From Pseudomonadota bacterium (GTDB lineage: Bacteria > Myxococcota_A > UBA796 > GCA-2862545), in assembly GCA_002862545.1 (NCBI GenBank), contig PKDJ01000129.1, forward strand, positions 1 through 45,906: DNA of 45,906 nt. Direction: 5' to 3'. The number at the start of each line of letters is the position of its first letter. Position 1 is the stretch's first letter. Under the pieces are notes generated by a model. The model was not told where the DNA came from. It saw nothing but the letters and a program-made list of their open reading frames with translations, and searched no databases. Position numbers and translations under genes: made by a program. This document shows positions 1-9,800 of the stretch, in pieces.

Positions 1-28
1 CATTATGTTAAGATTTTTTTCCATTTGA

Positions 29-1567
29 GTGTTGCCTTTTCAGAGTGATGCGTTCGCTTCTGCTCGCAGCGCCTCGGACCTTTTTTCGGAGTGTGCTCGC
101 GCCTTTTGTGTGAGACTTAACGTCGAGAGTAAGATCCGTGTTCCTTTTCTGGACAAGGACATGCTTGATGTCACCATGCAGACGAGTGGAGAATTTAAGA
201 TGGTCACGAAGGGCGGAAAGACCCAATTTGTTGAGAAGTGGCTGCTGCGCGCAGCCTTCGACACGCTGGTCGAGCACCTGACGCAGCGCACCGAGTCCGG
301 GGAGTCGTGGACGGTCGCCTTCGATGGCGAGGAGAGTGACTTCGTCCGGATCAACCGCGCGCGGGTTCGTCAGCCGGGCACGGTTCGGCAGGCCGAGCTC
401 ACCCTGCGCCTGGTCCGTGATGGCCGCCAGGCCATGGCCCAGGTGCCTGTCTCGGGGGGCGCCGACGAGGACCGCGCGCGCCTCGACGCGGCACTGAGCG
501 ATCTCCGTGCGCTGCTGCCGCACATCCCCGCCGACCCCCACCTGAACCTCCACGAGGCGTCGGACACGAGCGATGACGTTGCCCTGGGCGACCTCCCGCC
601 GACGCAGGAGGTGCTCGCGCTGATCTTGGAGGCGGCTGCAGGGACCGATCTTGTCGGCATCCTGGCCTCGGGCCCCACGTGGCGTGGTTTTGCCAGCTCC
701 TTTGGGCAGCGCGACTGGTTCGGTCGGAGTGCCCTGCACTTCGACTTCAGCCTCGTGCTGTCTGACGACAAGGCCTACAAGACCACTCTCGCCACCAGCC
801 ACTTCGACGCGGACGCCCTGCGTGCGCGGATCGAGGCGGGTCGACGGGCCATGGACGACCTCGCGCTCCCGCCGGTGGAGAAGCCCCCTGGGGAGTACCG
901 TGCCTGGATCACCTCGTCCGCCGCGGAGGAGCTGCTGAGCCTCCTGTGCTGGGACGCCTTCTCGGCACGGGAGCTGGACGCGCGAAAGAGCCCGCTGTCC
1001 AAGCTCTACGCGGGTGAGGTCTCGCTCGACCCCCGCGTCACCCTGTCCGAAGACACCGCTGCTCGTGGCCTGCCGTCCTTCGGGCCTGATGGCTTCCGCA
1101 AGCCCGACCGCGTGCCCCTGGTGACCGAGGGGCGGGCCGTGGGCTCGCTGGTGTCACCGCGCAGTGCTGCCGAGCTGGGCCTCGAGACCAATGGTGCCTC
1201 GACAGGGGAGAACAACCGGGCCCTGACGATGGCGGGCGGCTCGCTCGATGCCCATCGTGCTCTGGAGCATCTCGACACAGGGATCTGGGTGTCGAATCTC
1301 TGGTACTCGAACTGGTCTGACCGCACGAGCGCACGCGCGACCGGCATGACACGGTTCGCGACCTTCTGGGTCGAGGGCGGCCGCATCGTCGGACCCCTCA
1401 AGTCCATGCGCTTCGACGACACGATCTACCGCCTGCTCGGCGAGGGCCTGCTCGGGCTGTCCTCCACCGTCGACGAGCTGCCGAACGTGTCCACCTATGG
1501 GCAGCGCTCCCTCGGTGGCCTCGCGGCGCCCGCGTGGCTGGTCGAGGGGATGCGCTTCACCCTGTAG
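29..1567 (+). CDS. TldD/PmbA (TldE-like) family protein with an anomalous N-terminus
   Basis: Residues from about 78 to 512 match the TldD/PmbA family, in which TldD-TldE pairs process peptides. The C-terminal block (LWYSNWSDRT, TGMTRFATFWV, MRFDDTIYRLLG) is typical of the PmbA/TldE-like branch. I see no HExxxH zinc motif, so this would be the non-catalytic partner type, and no TldD partner is visible in the window. The open frame starts at GTG 29 right after an in-frame TGA at 26-28. Residues about 32-77 instead look like an asparagine synthetase C-terminal domain, and GC content jumps at about position 240. The normal protein is about 435-450 residues, so its natural start should lie near residue 70. 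The only in-frame ATG nearby is at 200, inside the foreign-looking part. The family call is solid; the start and the hybrid N-terminus are not. Confidence 0.8.
   Translation: MLPFQSDAFASARSASDLFSECARAFCVRLNVESKIRVPFLDKDMLDVTMQTSGEFKMVTKGGKTQFVEKWLLRAAFDTLVEHLTQRTESGESWTVAFDGEESDFVRINRARVRQPGTVRQAELTLRLVRDGRQAMAQVPVSGGADEDRARLDAALSDLRALLPHIPADPHLNLHEASDTSDDVALGDLPPTQEVLALILEAAAGTDLVGILASGPTWRGFASSFGQRDWFGRSALHFDFSLVLSDDKAYKTTLATSHFDADALRARIEAGRRAMDDLALPPVEKPPGEYRAWITSSAAEELLSLLCWDAFSARELDARKSPLSKLYAGEVSLDPRVTLSEDTAARGLPSFGPDGFRKPDRVPLVTEGRAVGSLVSPRSAAELGLETNGASTGENNRALTMAGGSLDAHRALEHLDTGIWVSNLWYSNWSDRTSARATGMTRFATFWVEGGRIVGPLKSMRFDDTIYRLLGEGLLGLSSTVDELPNVSTYGQRSLGGLAAPAWLVEGMRFTL
122..262 (+). 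pseudogene. Asparagine synthetase B-like fragment fused in frame to the TldD-type gene
   Basis: The stretch encodes VESKIRVPFLDKDMLDVTM, then FKM, then EKWLLRAAF. This is the conserved order of the class B asparagine synthetase synthase domain (E. coli AsnB has VEARVPFLDKKFLDVAM and later EKHILRECF). Only about 46 residues are present. No glutaminase domain or ATP-binding SGGxDS motif occurs, and an in-frame stop lies at 26-28. The DNA here is much less GC-rich than everything after about 240. It may be a remnant joined by recombination, or an assembly chimera at a contig end. Confidence 0.55.
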
Positions 1568-1578
1568 AGCGGGTCTCG

Positions 1579-1598
1579 AGGCCCCTAGAGCGGGGCCT
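1579..1598. terminator. Hairpin between convergent genes
   Basis: AGGCCCC (1579-1585) pairs perfectly with GGGGCCT (1592-1598) around a six-base loop. It sits between the stop at 1567 and the converging stop at 1601. No T-run follows on either strand, so it is at best a bidirectional terminator-like stem. The nine bases TAGAGCGGG occur twice (1565 and 1586). Confidence 0.45.
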
Positions 1599-1600
1599 GG

Positions 1601-4600
1601 TCAGCGCCGTCGGCGGAAGGCGAGCATGCCGACGAGGCCGAGCCACCAGGCTCCAGCGGCCCCGCCGCTGCTGCAGGCGCAGCCCGAGGGGCCACTCTTC
1701 TTGGCGACCAGGCTCGGAAAACCGGTGTCCTGGACCACGTCGTCGGGGTCACGGGGGACCGAGGGGTCGGGGCGTCCGGTGTCGGTCACGGCCGTCTGCT
1801 GGGCCTCACCGTCGCAGTCCTCGTCGATGTCGTTGTCGAGGATCTCGTCGGCATCCGGATTCACGCTCGGGTCACCGTCGTCGCAGTCGTCACCGTTAGC
1901 GACCGTGCCGTCGGGCTGGGCGCAGTCGGTGACGAGGGACTCGGGGTCTCCGAAGCCGTCGCCGTCGTCGTCGAGCCACCAGTCGAGCTCCGCGAGGTCT
2001 TCGTCGATCTCGCCGTCGCAGTCGTCGTCCAGCGCGTTGCACTGCTCGTCGGCGCCGGGGAAGACGGCGTCATCGTCGTCGTTGCAGTCGTCTCCGGTGG
2101 AGACGTAGTCGTCGGGAGCGACGCAGGCCTCGAGGGGGTCTCCAGTGCCCACACCGTCGCCGTCGCCGTCCCTGTACCAGCTGCTCGCGTCGACGGGCAC
2201 ACCCTCGTCGGCGAGATCGTCACAGTCGTCGTCGAGGCCGTTGCAGAGCTCGTCGGCGTCCGGGAAGGCGTCGCTGCGTGCATCGTCGCAGTCGTCGGCG
2301 TTGTCGACGTAGCCGTCCGGGATCTCGCAGAAGCGCAGCGAGACCTCGGCGTCACCGTAGCCGTCGTCGTCGCTGTCTGCCCACGCGAGCAGACCATCGA
2401 CCGGGTCGTCGTCCGCGACGTCGTCGCAGTCGTCGTCGAGGCCGTTGCAGAGCTCGTCGGCCTCGGGGTTCACGCCCGCGTCGCCGTCGTCGCAGTCGCT
2501 CGCGTCGAGGACGTACCCAGGCACCTCTGCGCAGTCGATGACCGACACCTCGGCGTCTCCGAAGCCGTCACCGTCGGCGTCCGCGAACCACTCGACGTCG
2601 ACGAGGTCCTCGTCGACCACCATGTCGCAGTCGTTGTCCCGCTCGTCGCACAGCTCGGGAGCGCCCGGGTAGACGAGCGCGTCGTCGTCATCGCAGTCGT
2701 CATCTGAGGCCGCGAAGCCCTCGGGCAGGGCGCAGGCGAGGACGGTGACATCGGGGCGGCCGACGCCATCCCCGTCGGCGTCCAGGTAGAACTCTGCTCC
2801 GGTGTCGAGGTCCACGCTGTCGTCGTCGTCGTCGGTCAGGCCGTCGCAGTCGTCGTCGAGATCGTTGCAGACCTCGGGTGCGCCGGGGAAGACCTCGGCG
2901 CGGTCGTCGTCACAGTCACCGGGGATGCGAACGCCTCCATCCGGAGCGTCACAGCTCGCGGGGAGTGGAGCGTCGCCGAAGCCGTCACCGTCGGCGTCGA
3001 GCCACCAGGGTGTCTCTGGGCTCAGCTCCGGGTCGCTGTCGTCGCAGTCGAGCGGGTTGTCTGCGGTGCCGGGGGGCGCCTCGCAGGCGTCGACCGGGTC
3101 GGCCTCGCTGTCGCCGTAGCCGTCCCCATCGAGGTCGGCCCACCACGGGGTGGCTGCACCGACGGTGGGGTCGGCGTCGTCGCAGTCGTCGGCATTGAGG
3201 ACCGCGTCGGGCACGGGCTCACAGGAGAAGAAGGCCACCTCGGGGTCGCCGAGGCCGTCGCCGTCGAGGTCCGCGTACCAGGGGGTGTCGGGAGACACCT
3301 CGGGGTCGTCGGGGGCGCAGTCCCCCGCATCGGCGACGTAGCCATCGGGCGGACTGCAGGCCTCGACCGAGGCGTCGTCGTCGCCAAAGCCGTCTCCATC
3401 GGTGTCGGCGTACCAGGTCTGCAGGAGGGCGTAGTCGGGGTCGGAATCGTCGCAGTCGTCGGCGTTCGGCGCGTACCCGACGGGCTCGACGCAGGCGAGC
3501 AGCGGGTCGCCGAGCGGGTCGCCGTAGCCGTCGCCGTCGCCGTCCGGCCAGAAGGTGCCGACGCCGGCCACGTCAGGGTCGCTGTCGTCGCAGTCGTCCG
3601 CGTTGCGAACGTGCCGGTCGGGGGCCTCGCACTGCTCGAGGGAGCTGGCGGGATCGCCGAGTCCGTCGCCGTCGAGGTCGGCATACCAGAGGGTCTCGGG
3701 AGAGATCTCGCCGTCGTCTGGCTCACAGTCCAGGTCGTTCTCGACGTACCCCGGGGGCGGAGCGCAGGTGGTCTCGACATCTGCGGGATCGCCGTAGCCG
3801 TCCCCGTCGCTGTCGCCGTACCAGTCGCGAAGGAGCGCCAGCTCCGGGTCGGAGTCATCGCAGTCGTCGGTGTTGTCGACGCGGCCGGGGAGGGGGGTGC
3901 AGGAGAGCAGCGCCTCGGAGTCAGGGTCGCCGTAGGCGTCGCCGTCGGCGTCGACGTACCACTCACGCTCTGCGCCGATCTCCGGGGCCGAGTCGTCACA
4001 GTCGTCGGGATTGTCGGTCGCGCCCTCCGGAAGGAGGCAGGAGGCAATCGAGATGTCGGGGTCGCCGAAGCCGTCGCTGTCGGCATCGAGCCACCACCGC
4101 CGATCCGGATTGGTCAGCGGATCGTCGGGTGCGCAGTCGAGGTCGTTGTCGACGTAGCCGAGGGGCGGGGAGCACGCGGCCGTGGGGTCGTCGGGGTCGC
4201 CGTAGCCGTCGTCGTCGAGATCGGAGTACCAGTCGCGAATCTCGCCATAGGCGGCGTCGGAGGGGTCGCAGTCACCGCCGACTGCGGCGTAGCCATCCGG
4301 CATGTCGCAGGCGAAGAAGATGTCTGCGTCATCGCCGAGGCCGTCCCCGTCGAAGTCGGCGTACCACGCCGTCTCCTCGTTGATGTCGGGATCGCGGTCG
4401 TTGCAGTCGTCGCCGCGGCCGACGAAGCCCAGTGGCGGCTCGCAGCTCGCGATGACCACCGCCGGGCCGCCGTAGCCGTCACCGTCCTCGTCGGCGTACC
4501 ACAGGGACTCGGGCGAGATGTCGGGGTCGTCGGGCGCACAGTCGCTCGAGTCCGCGACGTAGCCCTCGGGCTGAACGCAGGCTGCCAGGCTGTCGTCGGG

Positions 4601-6793
4601 GTCGCCGTAGCCGTCCTCGTCTACGTCGGAGTACCACGTGACGAGCACGGCATAGTCGGGGTCGTCGGGGTCGCAGTCTCCGCCGATCGCGACGTAGTCG
4701 GCGGGGGCCTCGCAGGCGACGACCACGTCGGCGTCATCACCGACGCCGTCTCCGTCGCTGTCGCCGTACCAGGGCTGGGCAAGCCCGACAGCCGGGTCGC
4801 CGTCGTCGCAGTCCTCGGCATTGTCGACGTAGTCAGGGGGTGCGACGCAGGCGACGGTGCTGGTCAGGGCGTCGCCGAGTCCGTCTCCGTCTGCATCGAG
4901 GTACCAGGTGAGGCCGACGGAGCGGTCGGGGTCGTCGTCGAAGCAGTCCTCGTTGTTGTCGGCGTAGCCGTCCTCGCTGCAGGTCGGGACGGCGATGGCG
5001 TCGAAGGCGCCGAGGCCGTCACCGTCGGCGTCCACGTAGCGCAGCACCGCATCGATCACCGAGGCGTCGTCGTCGTCGATCAGGCCGTCGCAGTCTTCGT
5101 CTCCGCCGCCGCAGACCTCGTCCAGCAGGGGGCTGCGGAGGGCGTCGCTGTCGTCGCAGTCGTAGACGGCCGGCGAGCCGTCCCCGTCGAGGTCTTCCCA
5201 CAGTGCCGGGTCAGCGAAGGGGCCGCCGGCGAGGCCGACATCGTTGATCGTGCCGTCGAGGTCGTACAAGTCCTCAGCAACGAGGCCGCTATCGACCAAG
5301 GGGCCGTCCCAGATCGGGAGGTAGGCGGCCGGCGAGCAGAGGCCCGGAATGTATGACCAACCTGGGTCGCTGTCGTCGGAGCCCGGCCCCAGCGGTACGG
5401 TGGCGGAGCCCCCGAGGTTCAGCCAGTAGTGGTTCTGGGCGAGGCTGATCTCCGCATCACCGCCGTTCTCCTCGATGGCCCCGATGGCCGTGTGCCAGCC
5501 GAAGAAGCTGCTGTAGAGCTCGGCCTCGTTGGCATCGTCGATACCGTTTACCCACACCGAGCCGCCGGCCCTCGAGGCCTCGTTCGCGACGAAGACGCTG
5601 TTCGTGACGAGCGCGTAGGCGTCGAGCTCGAGGTGCAGAGCGCCGCCGTCGTCGTCGGCCTCGTTCTCCAGCAAGAGGCTGTTCGACAGCGTCACTTCAC
5701 TGGCTCGGACGTTCAGCACGCCGCCGTCTTGGTTGGTGTCGCCGGCGGCGGTGTTGAAGCACCAGGTGTTGCGCCGCAGGAAGGACTCGCCCTCCATGGT
5801 GTGCAGGTAGACCGCTCCGCCTCGGCGAGCCGAGTTGGACAGGAACTCAGTGTCGAAGACGTCGCAGGCCGCAGACTCGGTGCAGCGGATGGCCCCACCG
5901 AACTCGGCGGTGTTGCGCTCGAAGACCGAGGCCTCCACCTCGAGATCGGCACCCGCGATGGCCCCGATCGCCCCGCCACGGAGCTCGGCCTCGTTGTCTT
6001 CGAACAGGGAGCCCACGATGCTCACGGTGGCGCCGTCGACGAAGACACCGCCGCCGACGCCGTCACCGTCGAGCGCTTGGTTGCCGGAGAAGGTCGTCTC
6101 GGCGAGCTCGAAGTCGCCATCACCTGTGAGGTAGGCCCCGCCACCCAGCCCATTGTCCGACCCGCTCGAGACCGTGTTGCCGCTGAAGGAGCCGCCGGTC
6201 AGCGTGACCGAGCCGCCGTCGGTCGCGAGGAGCCCGCCGCCATACCAGGCCGTGTTGTCGGTGAAGGTGGTGTCGGTGAGCACGGCACTGCCGATGAAGA
6301 CGTAGAGTCCGCCCCCATTGACACCGTTGTTGTCTGTGAAGGAACAGTCGGTGAAGGTGGCGGCAGCAGCCTCGATGTCCACCCCCGAGCCGATGTCATC
6401 GTCACCAGGGACCCCACCGGTGAACTCGACGCGGGTGAAGGTGGCCTCCGTGCCCGAGAGCAGGCGGACCGCCGTGCGGTTGTCTGCCCCGTCGACCGTC
6501 AGGTCCTCGAACACGATTCCCGTCGAGCCGTCGGCGATGTAGACCGTCGCCGAGCCCACGCCGTCACGGATGATGGTCTCGCCGATGCCTGCGCCGCGCA
6601 GCGTGAGGTCTCGGGGGCCCTCGATGTTGACGTCTTCGGTCCACACGCCCTCTGCGATCAGGATGACATCGCCGTCTGAGGCGGCGTCGATGGCGTCGGG
6701 GATGCTGGTGTACGGGCCGGATTCGCTGACCGTGAGCTCGGCAGCGAGGGCCACGTGGGGGACGGCTAGTGTCAGGAGGAGGCGTCGGTGCAT
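1601..6793 (-). CDS. Giant secreted beta-helix / Asp-rich repeat protein with MYXO-CTERM tail
   Basis: The 1730-residue product starts at an ATG preceded by TGGAG five bases upstream and has a signal peptide (MHRRLLLTLAVPHVALAA). Residues about 20-510 show the spaced repeats of a right-handed beta-helix (pectin-lyase-like fold): GGGLYV, GGGLLA, GGGAYL, GGGVFV, GGAIGA, GGAIRC, GGAVYL. Residues about 530-1665 are Asp-rich repeats with DADGDGxGD loops and paired Cys, like TSP3 and MopE-type metal-binding repeats. The C-terminus has GCACSS, a hydrophobic helix and RRRR, the MYXO-CTERM anchoring or sorting layout. A likely role is a calcium-stiffened surface adhesin or a surface-anchored carbohydrate-binding protein; the beta-helix need not be enzymatic. 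It is divergent from the acylase gene, with 88 bases between the starts. Confidence 0.85.
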   Translation of the reverse strand: MHRRLLLTLAVPHVALAAELTVSESGPYTSIPDAIDAASDGDVILIAEGVWTEDVNIEGPRDLTLRGAGIGETIIRDGVGSATVYIADGSTGIVFEDLTVDGADNRTAVRLLSGTEATFTRVEFTGGVPGDDDIGSGVDIEAAAATFTDCSFTDNNGVNGGGLYVFIGSAVLTDTTFTDNTAWYGGGLLATDGGSVTLTGGSFSGNTVSSGSDNGLGGGAYLTGDGDFELAETTFSGNQALDGDGVGGGVFVDGATVSIVGSLFEDNEAELRGGAIGAIAGADLEVEASVFERNTAEFGGAIRCTESAACDVFDTEFLSNSARRGGAVYLHTMEGESFLRRNTWCFNTAAGDTNQDGGVLNVRASEVTLSNSLLLENEADDDGGALHLELDAYALVTNSVFVANEASRAGGSVWVNGIDDANEAELYSSFFGWHTAIGAIEENGGDAEISLAQNHYWLNLGGSATVPLGPGSDDSDPGWSYIPGLCSPAAYLPIWDGPLVDSGLVAEDLYDLDGTINDVGLAGGPFADPALWEDLDGDGSPAVYDCDDSDALRSPLLDEVCGGGDEDCDGLIDDDDASVIDAVLRYVDADGDGLGAFDAIAVPTCSEDGYADNNEDCFDDDPDRSVGLTWYLDADGDGLGDALTSTVACVAPPDYVDNAEDCDDGDPAVGLAQPWYGDSDGDGVGDDADVVVACEAPADYVAIGGDCDPDDPDYAVLVTWYSDVDEDGYGDPDDSLAACVQPEGYVADSSDCAPDDPDISPESLWYADEDGDGYGGPAVVIASCEPPLGFVGRGDDCNDRDPDINEETAWYADFDGDGLGDDADIFFACDMPDGYAAVGGDCDPSDAAYGEIRDWYSDLDDDGYGDPDDPTAACSPPLGYVDNDLDCAPDDPLTNPDRRWWLDADSDGFGDPDISIASCLLPEGATDNPDDCDDSAPEIGAEREWYVDADGDAYGDPDSEALLSCTPLPGRVDNTDDCDDSDPELALLRDWYGDSDGDGYGDPADVETTCAPPPGYVENDLDCEPDDGEISPETLWYADLDGDGLGDPASSLEQCEAPDRHVRNADDCDDSDPDVAGVGTFWPDGDGDGYGDPLGDPLLACVEPVGYAPNADDCDDSDPDYALLQTWYADTDGDGFGDDDASVEACSPPDGYVADAGDCAPDDPEVSPDTPWYADLDGDGLGDPEVAFFSCEPVPDAVLNADDCDDADPTVGAATPWWADLDGDGYGDSEADPVDACEAPPGTADNPLDCDDSDPELSPETPWWLDADGDGFGDAPLPASCDAPDGGVRIPGDCDDDRAEVFPGAPEVCNDLDDDCDGLTDDDDDSVDLDTGAEFYLDADGDGVGRPDVTVLACALPEGFAASDDDCDDDDALVYPGAPELCDERDNDCDMVVDEDLVDVEWFADADGDGFGDAEVSVIDCAEVPGYVLDASDCDDGDAGVNPEADELCNGLDDDCDDVADDDPVDGLLAWADSDDDGYGDAEVSLRFCEIPDGYVDNADDCDDARSDAFPDADELCNGLDDDCDDLADEGVPVDASSWYRDGDGDGVGTGDPLEACVAPDDYVSTGDDCNDDDDAVFPGADEQCNALDDDCDGEIDEDLAELDWWLDDDGDGFGDPESLVTDCAQPDGTVANGDDCDDGDPSVNPDADEILDNDIDEDCDGEAQQTAVTDTGRPDPSVPRDPDDVVQDTGFPSLVAKKSGPSGCACSSGGAAGAWWLGLVGMLAFRRRR
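1800..5044 (-). repeat. 21 tandem Asp-rich calcium-type repeats in two size classes
   Basis: Reading along the protein, 15 units of 45-46 residues (about 135 bp each, 5044 down to about 3010) follow the pattern W-[YW]-x-D-x-D-G-D-G-x-G-D, Cys, then D-C-x-x-D-D-P. Six longer units of about 65-70 residues follow (about 3010 down to 1800). These add a second loop (CNGLDDDCDG type, as in MopE-like metal-binding motifs). One partial unit of the long type precedes the array (about 5200-5055). Unit sequences are diverged, so the array is old rather than freshly duplicated. Confidence 0.85.
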
Positions 6794-6881
6794 CAGTACT
6801 CCACACGCACAACATACCGGGGTGCGCGCGACCCTGGCGCCTGCGCGGGCGTTAAATCGGTCCGACTATGGAGAACGACCG

Positions 6882-9800
6882 ATGAACTCACTCATCTTGC
6901 TTGCGCTGCTTGGCGGGTGTCCGCGGAGCGAGAGCCCCGTCGAGCCCCCGGAGACGCCGTCACCGCTCCTCGGCGTGCCCGAGAGTGAGCGATGGTCGCT
7001 GCCCGGTCTCGACGCGCCGGTGTACGTCATCCACACCGACGCCGGTGTGCCGAGGCTCTATGCGCACGACCGGGACGACCTGATGCGGGCCTACGGCTTC
7101 GTGCTCGCGCGAGACCGCTGGTTCCAGATGGACCTCATCCGCCGGCTGGCGAAGGGGACGGTCAGCGAGCTGCTCGGGGACGTCGGTCTCGACATCGATC
7201 TCGAGTCTCGGATGATCTCGATGACGGCCGCGACGGACTCCCTGCTGGCCGCTCTCGACGGCGAGCAGCAGGCGCTGCTCCAGGCCTACGCCGACGGCTT
7301 CAACGCCTACCGCGAGCGCGTGATCGCCGGGGAGCTGCCTCTGCCCTCGGAGTACGCCCTCGCTGGGCCCTTGATCGGCAAGGAGGACCCCGCGGAGCTG
7401 ATGCAGCCCTGGGAGCTGCGCGACGTCGCCGGCATCGGAGGCGCCATCCTCTTCCGTCTCGGGTACGAGACCGGCGACGTCGGCCGCACTGCAGACATCG
7501 CGCGCATCGAGGGCTTGTTTGCCGATGCCCCGCTGGGCGAGCTGCGCCAGGCGGGCGCGTGGCAGGTCCTCGAGGACGTGGCACCGCTGTTCGACGTCGC
7601 GAGTGCGCCGGATGGCTGGGGGCAGAGCGGCGCCAGACCTCGCGGTGCTCCGGCGCCGCGTCGTCCCCGTGCTCTGCCGGTCGAAGCGCGGCTGCTGGAG
7701 CGCGCCCGCGAGCGGCTGGACCGCTACCAGGACCGCATGGGCCGCGACCACGTCGAGGGGTGGGGGAGCAATGCCTGGGCCGTCGCGGGCTCTCACTCGG
7801 CAGACGGCCGCGCCTTGTTCGCCGGAGACGGGCACCTCGAGCTGGACATTCCCGCGCTGATGTACCAGGTCGGCTTCGACACGGCGCACCTCGGCGAGGG
7901 AGACGAGTCACAGGTCGGGCTCGTCCTGGTCGGGATGCCGGTGCTGAGCGTGGGCACCAACGGGCGCGTCGCCTGGTCGACCACCCAGTTCTCGGGGGAC
8001 ATCACAGACTGGTACGCCGAGCAGATGGTCCTCGGTGACGACGGCCTGCCGGCAGCCACGGTCTTCCAGGGGGAGGAGCGGCCCGTCGAGGGGGTCGAGG
8101 AGCGCTTCGAGATCGCCGACATCCCGCTGCTGGGCAGCGTCGGCCGCACCGAGAGCTGGGTGCGCTACACCACGTGGGACGGCAAGTGGATCACCGACGT
8201 CGAGGGCGAGGAGGTCGGCTGCGACTCAGCGGGGCCGGTGGTCAACCTCGCCGGCACCTGTGTCACTCCCGGTGACGTCGACGGCAACGGCGTGATCGAC
8301 GGCATCGCGTTCGACTTCACGGGCCTCGACGGCGGCAACCTGTTCGCGCTGTTCGACGACATCGGGCACGCGGGGGACGTGGTGGACATCCACGAGGCCA
8401 TGCGGAAGGCAAGCGCTCTGTCCCAGAACCTGGTGGCGGCCGACGTGAACGGGGATGTCTACTACTCGGGCTACGAGATGGTGCCCTGCCGGGGCTATCT
8501 CCCGCGCGAGAGCGACGGCACCTTCGTCGATGGCGCAGACCCGACCATGCTGATCGACGGCACCCGCTATGGCTCCTTCACCATCCCGATGGACGCCAGT
8601 GGGGCGGTCGACGAGACGCAGGGGGGAGACCCGTCGCGCTGTGTCGTGCCCTTTGACGAGTACCCACACGCCTTCACGCCCGAGCAGGGCTACCTGCTGA
8701 CGGGCAACAACGACCCTGCAGGCATCACCTTCGACGGCAACTTCTGGAACGAGCCGTACCACATCGGCGGGCCGTGGAACGAGGCCTACCGGGGCAACCG
8801 CATCGACGAGCTCCTCGCCGAGGCGGTGTCCTCGGGTGCGACCCTCGACGACATGGAGCGGATCCAGGGCGACCACCAGTCGCAGGTCGGTCGCTACATG
8901 GCTCCGCTGATGCTTGCAGCCGTGGAGCGGGTTCGCTCTGTCGACGCGGCAGAGCTGACGGACGCCGAGGCGAGGGCGCTCGCGCTCTACGAGGGCAGCG
9001 CGGATCGGATCGACGAGGCCATGGAGCGGCTGGAGGCCTGGACTGCGGCAGGCAGCCCGGCGCGCTCGGGTGTGGAGACCTTCTACTCGGCGGTCGAGCC
9101 GGGAGATCGCGAGCACGCGGTCGCCACGATGATCTTCAACACCTGGCTCGGTGATCTGAACCGGGACACGCTCGACGACGAGGGGCTGCCCGGAGCGGTC
9201 TACGCCAGCGGCGGCACGGCGGGTCGCCTGCGCCTGCTCATGCGCATGCTCGAGGGCACCGGGCCCGACAACCCCGAGGCGCTCGACCACTGGAACCCTG
9301 CCACGGGCGAGAGCGTGTTCTGGGACGTGCTCTCGACGGAGAGCGTCGAGTCGCAAGACGAGGTCATCGTCGGCGCTCTGGTTGCAGCTCTGGACTTCTT
9401 GGCCTCGGAGCCCACCGATGACGCCGAGGGAGGGTTTGGAACCGACGACATGAGCGCCTGGCTGTGGGGCCTGCGGCACCAGGTGGAGTTCCGGTCCTTG
9501 GTGGCGGCCTATGTCGACGACCCCCTCTTCACGCCGATCTTCGAGCCCTTCTCCATCACGACAGCACGCCTTCCGCTGGCAGACCGCCTCACGGTCGACG
9601 ACCCTCGCTACGCGCTGCAGTGGTTCCCACGGCATGGAGACAACCGCGCCATCGACGCGTCGAACAACGGCCTGTCCGGGCGAAGCTTCCGGTATGGCTC
9701 GGGTCCTGTGATGCGGATGGTGTTCGCGCTCGGGCCGGATGGTGTCGAGGGACGCAACGTGATCCCGGGTGGGCAGTCGGGACTCATCGACGGTACCCAC

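Noticed and set aside
3611-6679. Long plus-strand open frames of 581 and 416 codons opposite the repeat protein
   Set aside because: They mirror the repeat gene, rich in Val/Gly/Ala from reversed Asp/Gly codons, and have no family signal; the minus-strand protein has clear domains.
6570-6881. Upstream extension of the acylase reading frame
   Set aside because: It overlaps the start of the divergent beta-helix gene and would remove the lipoprotein signal; ATG 6882 has a ribosome-binding site.
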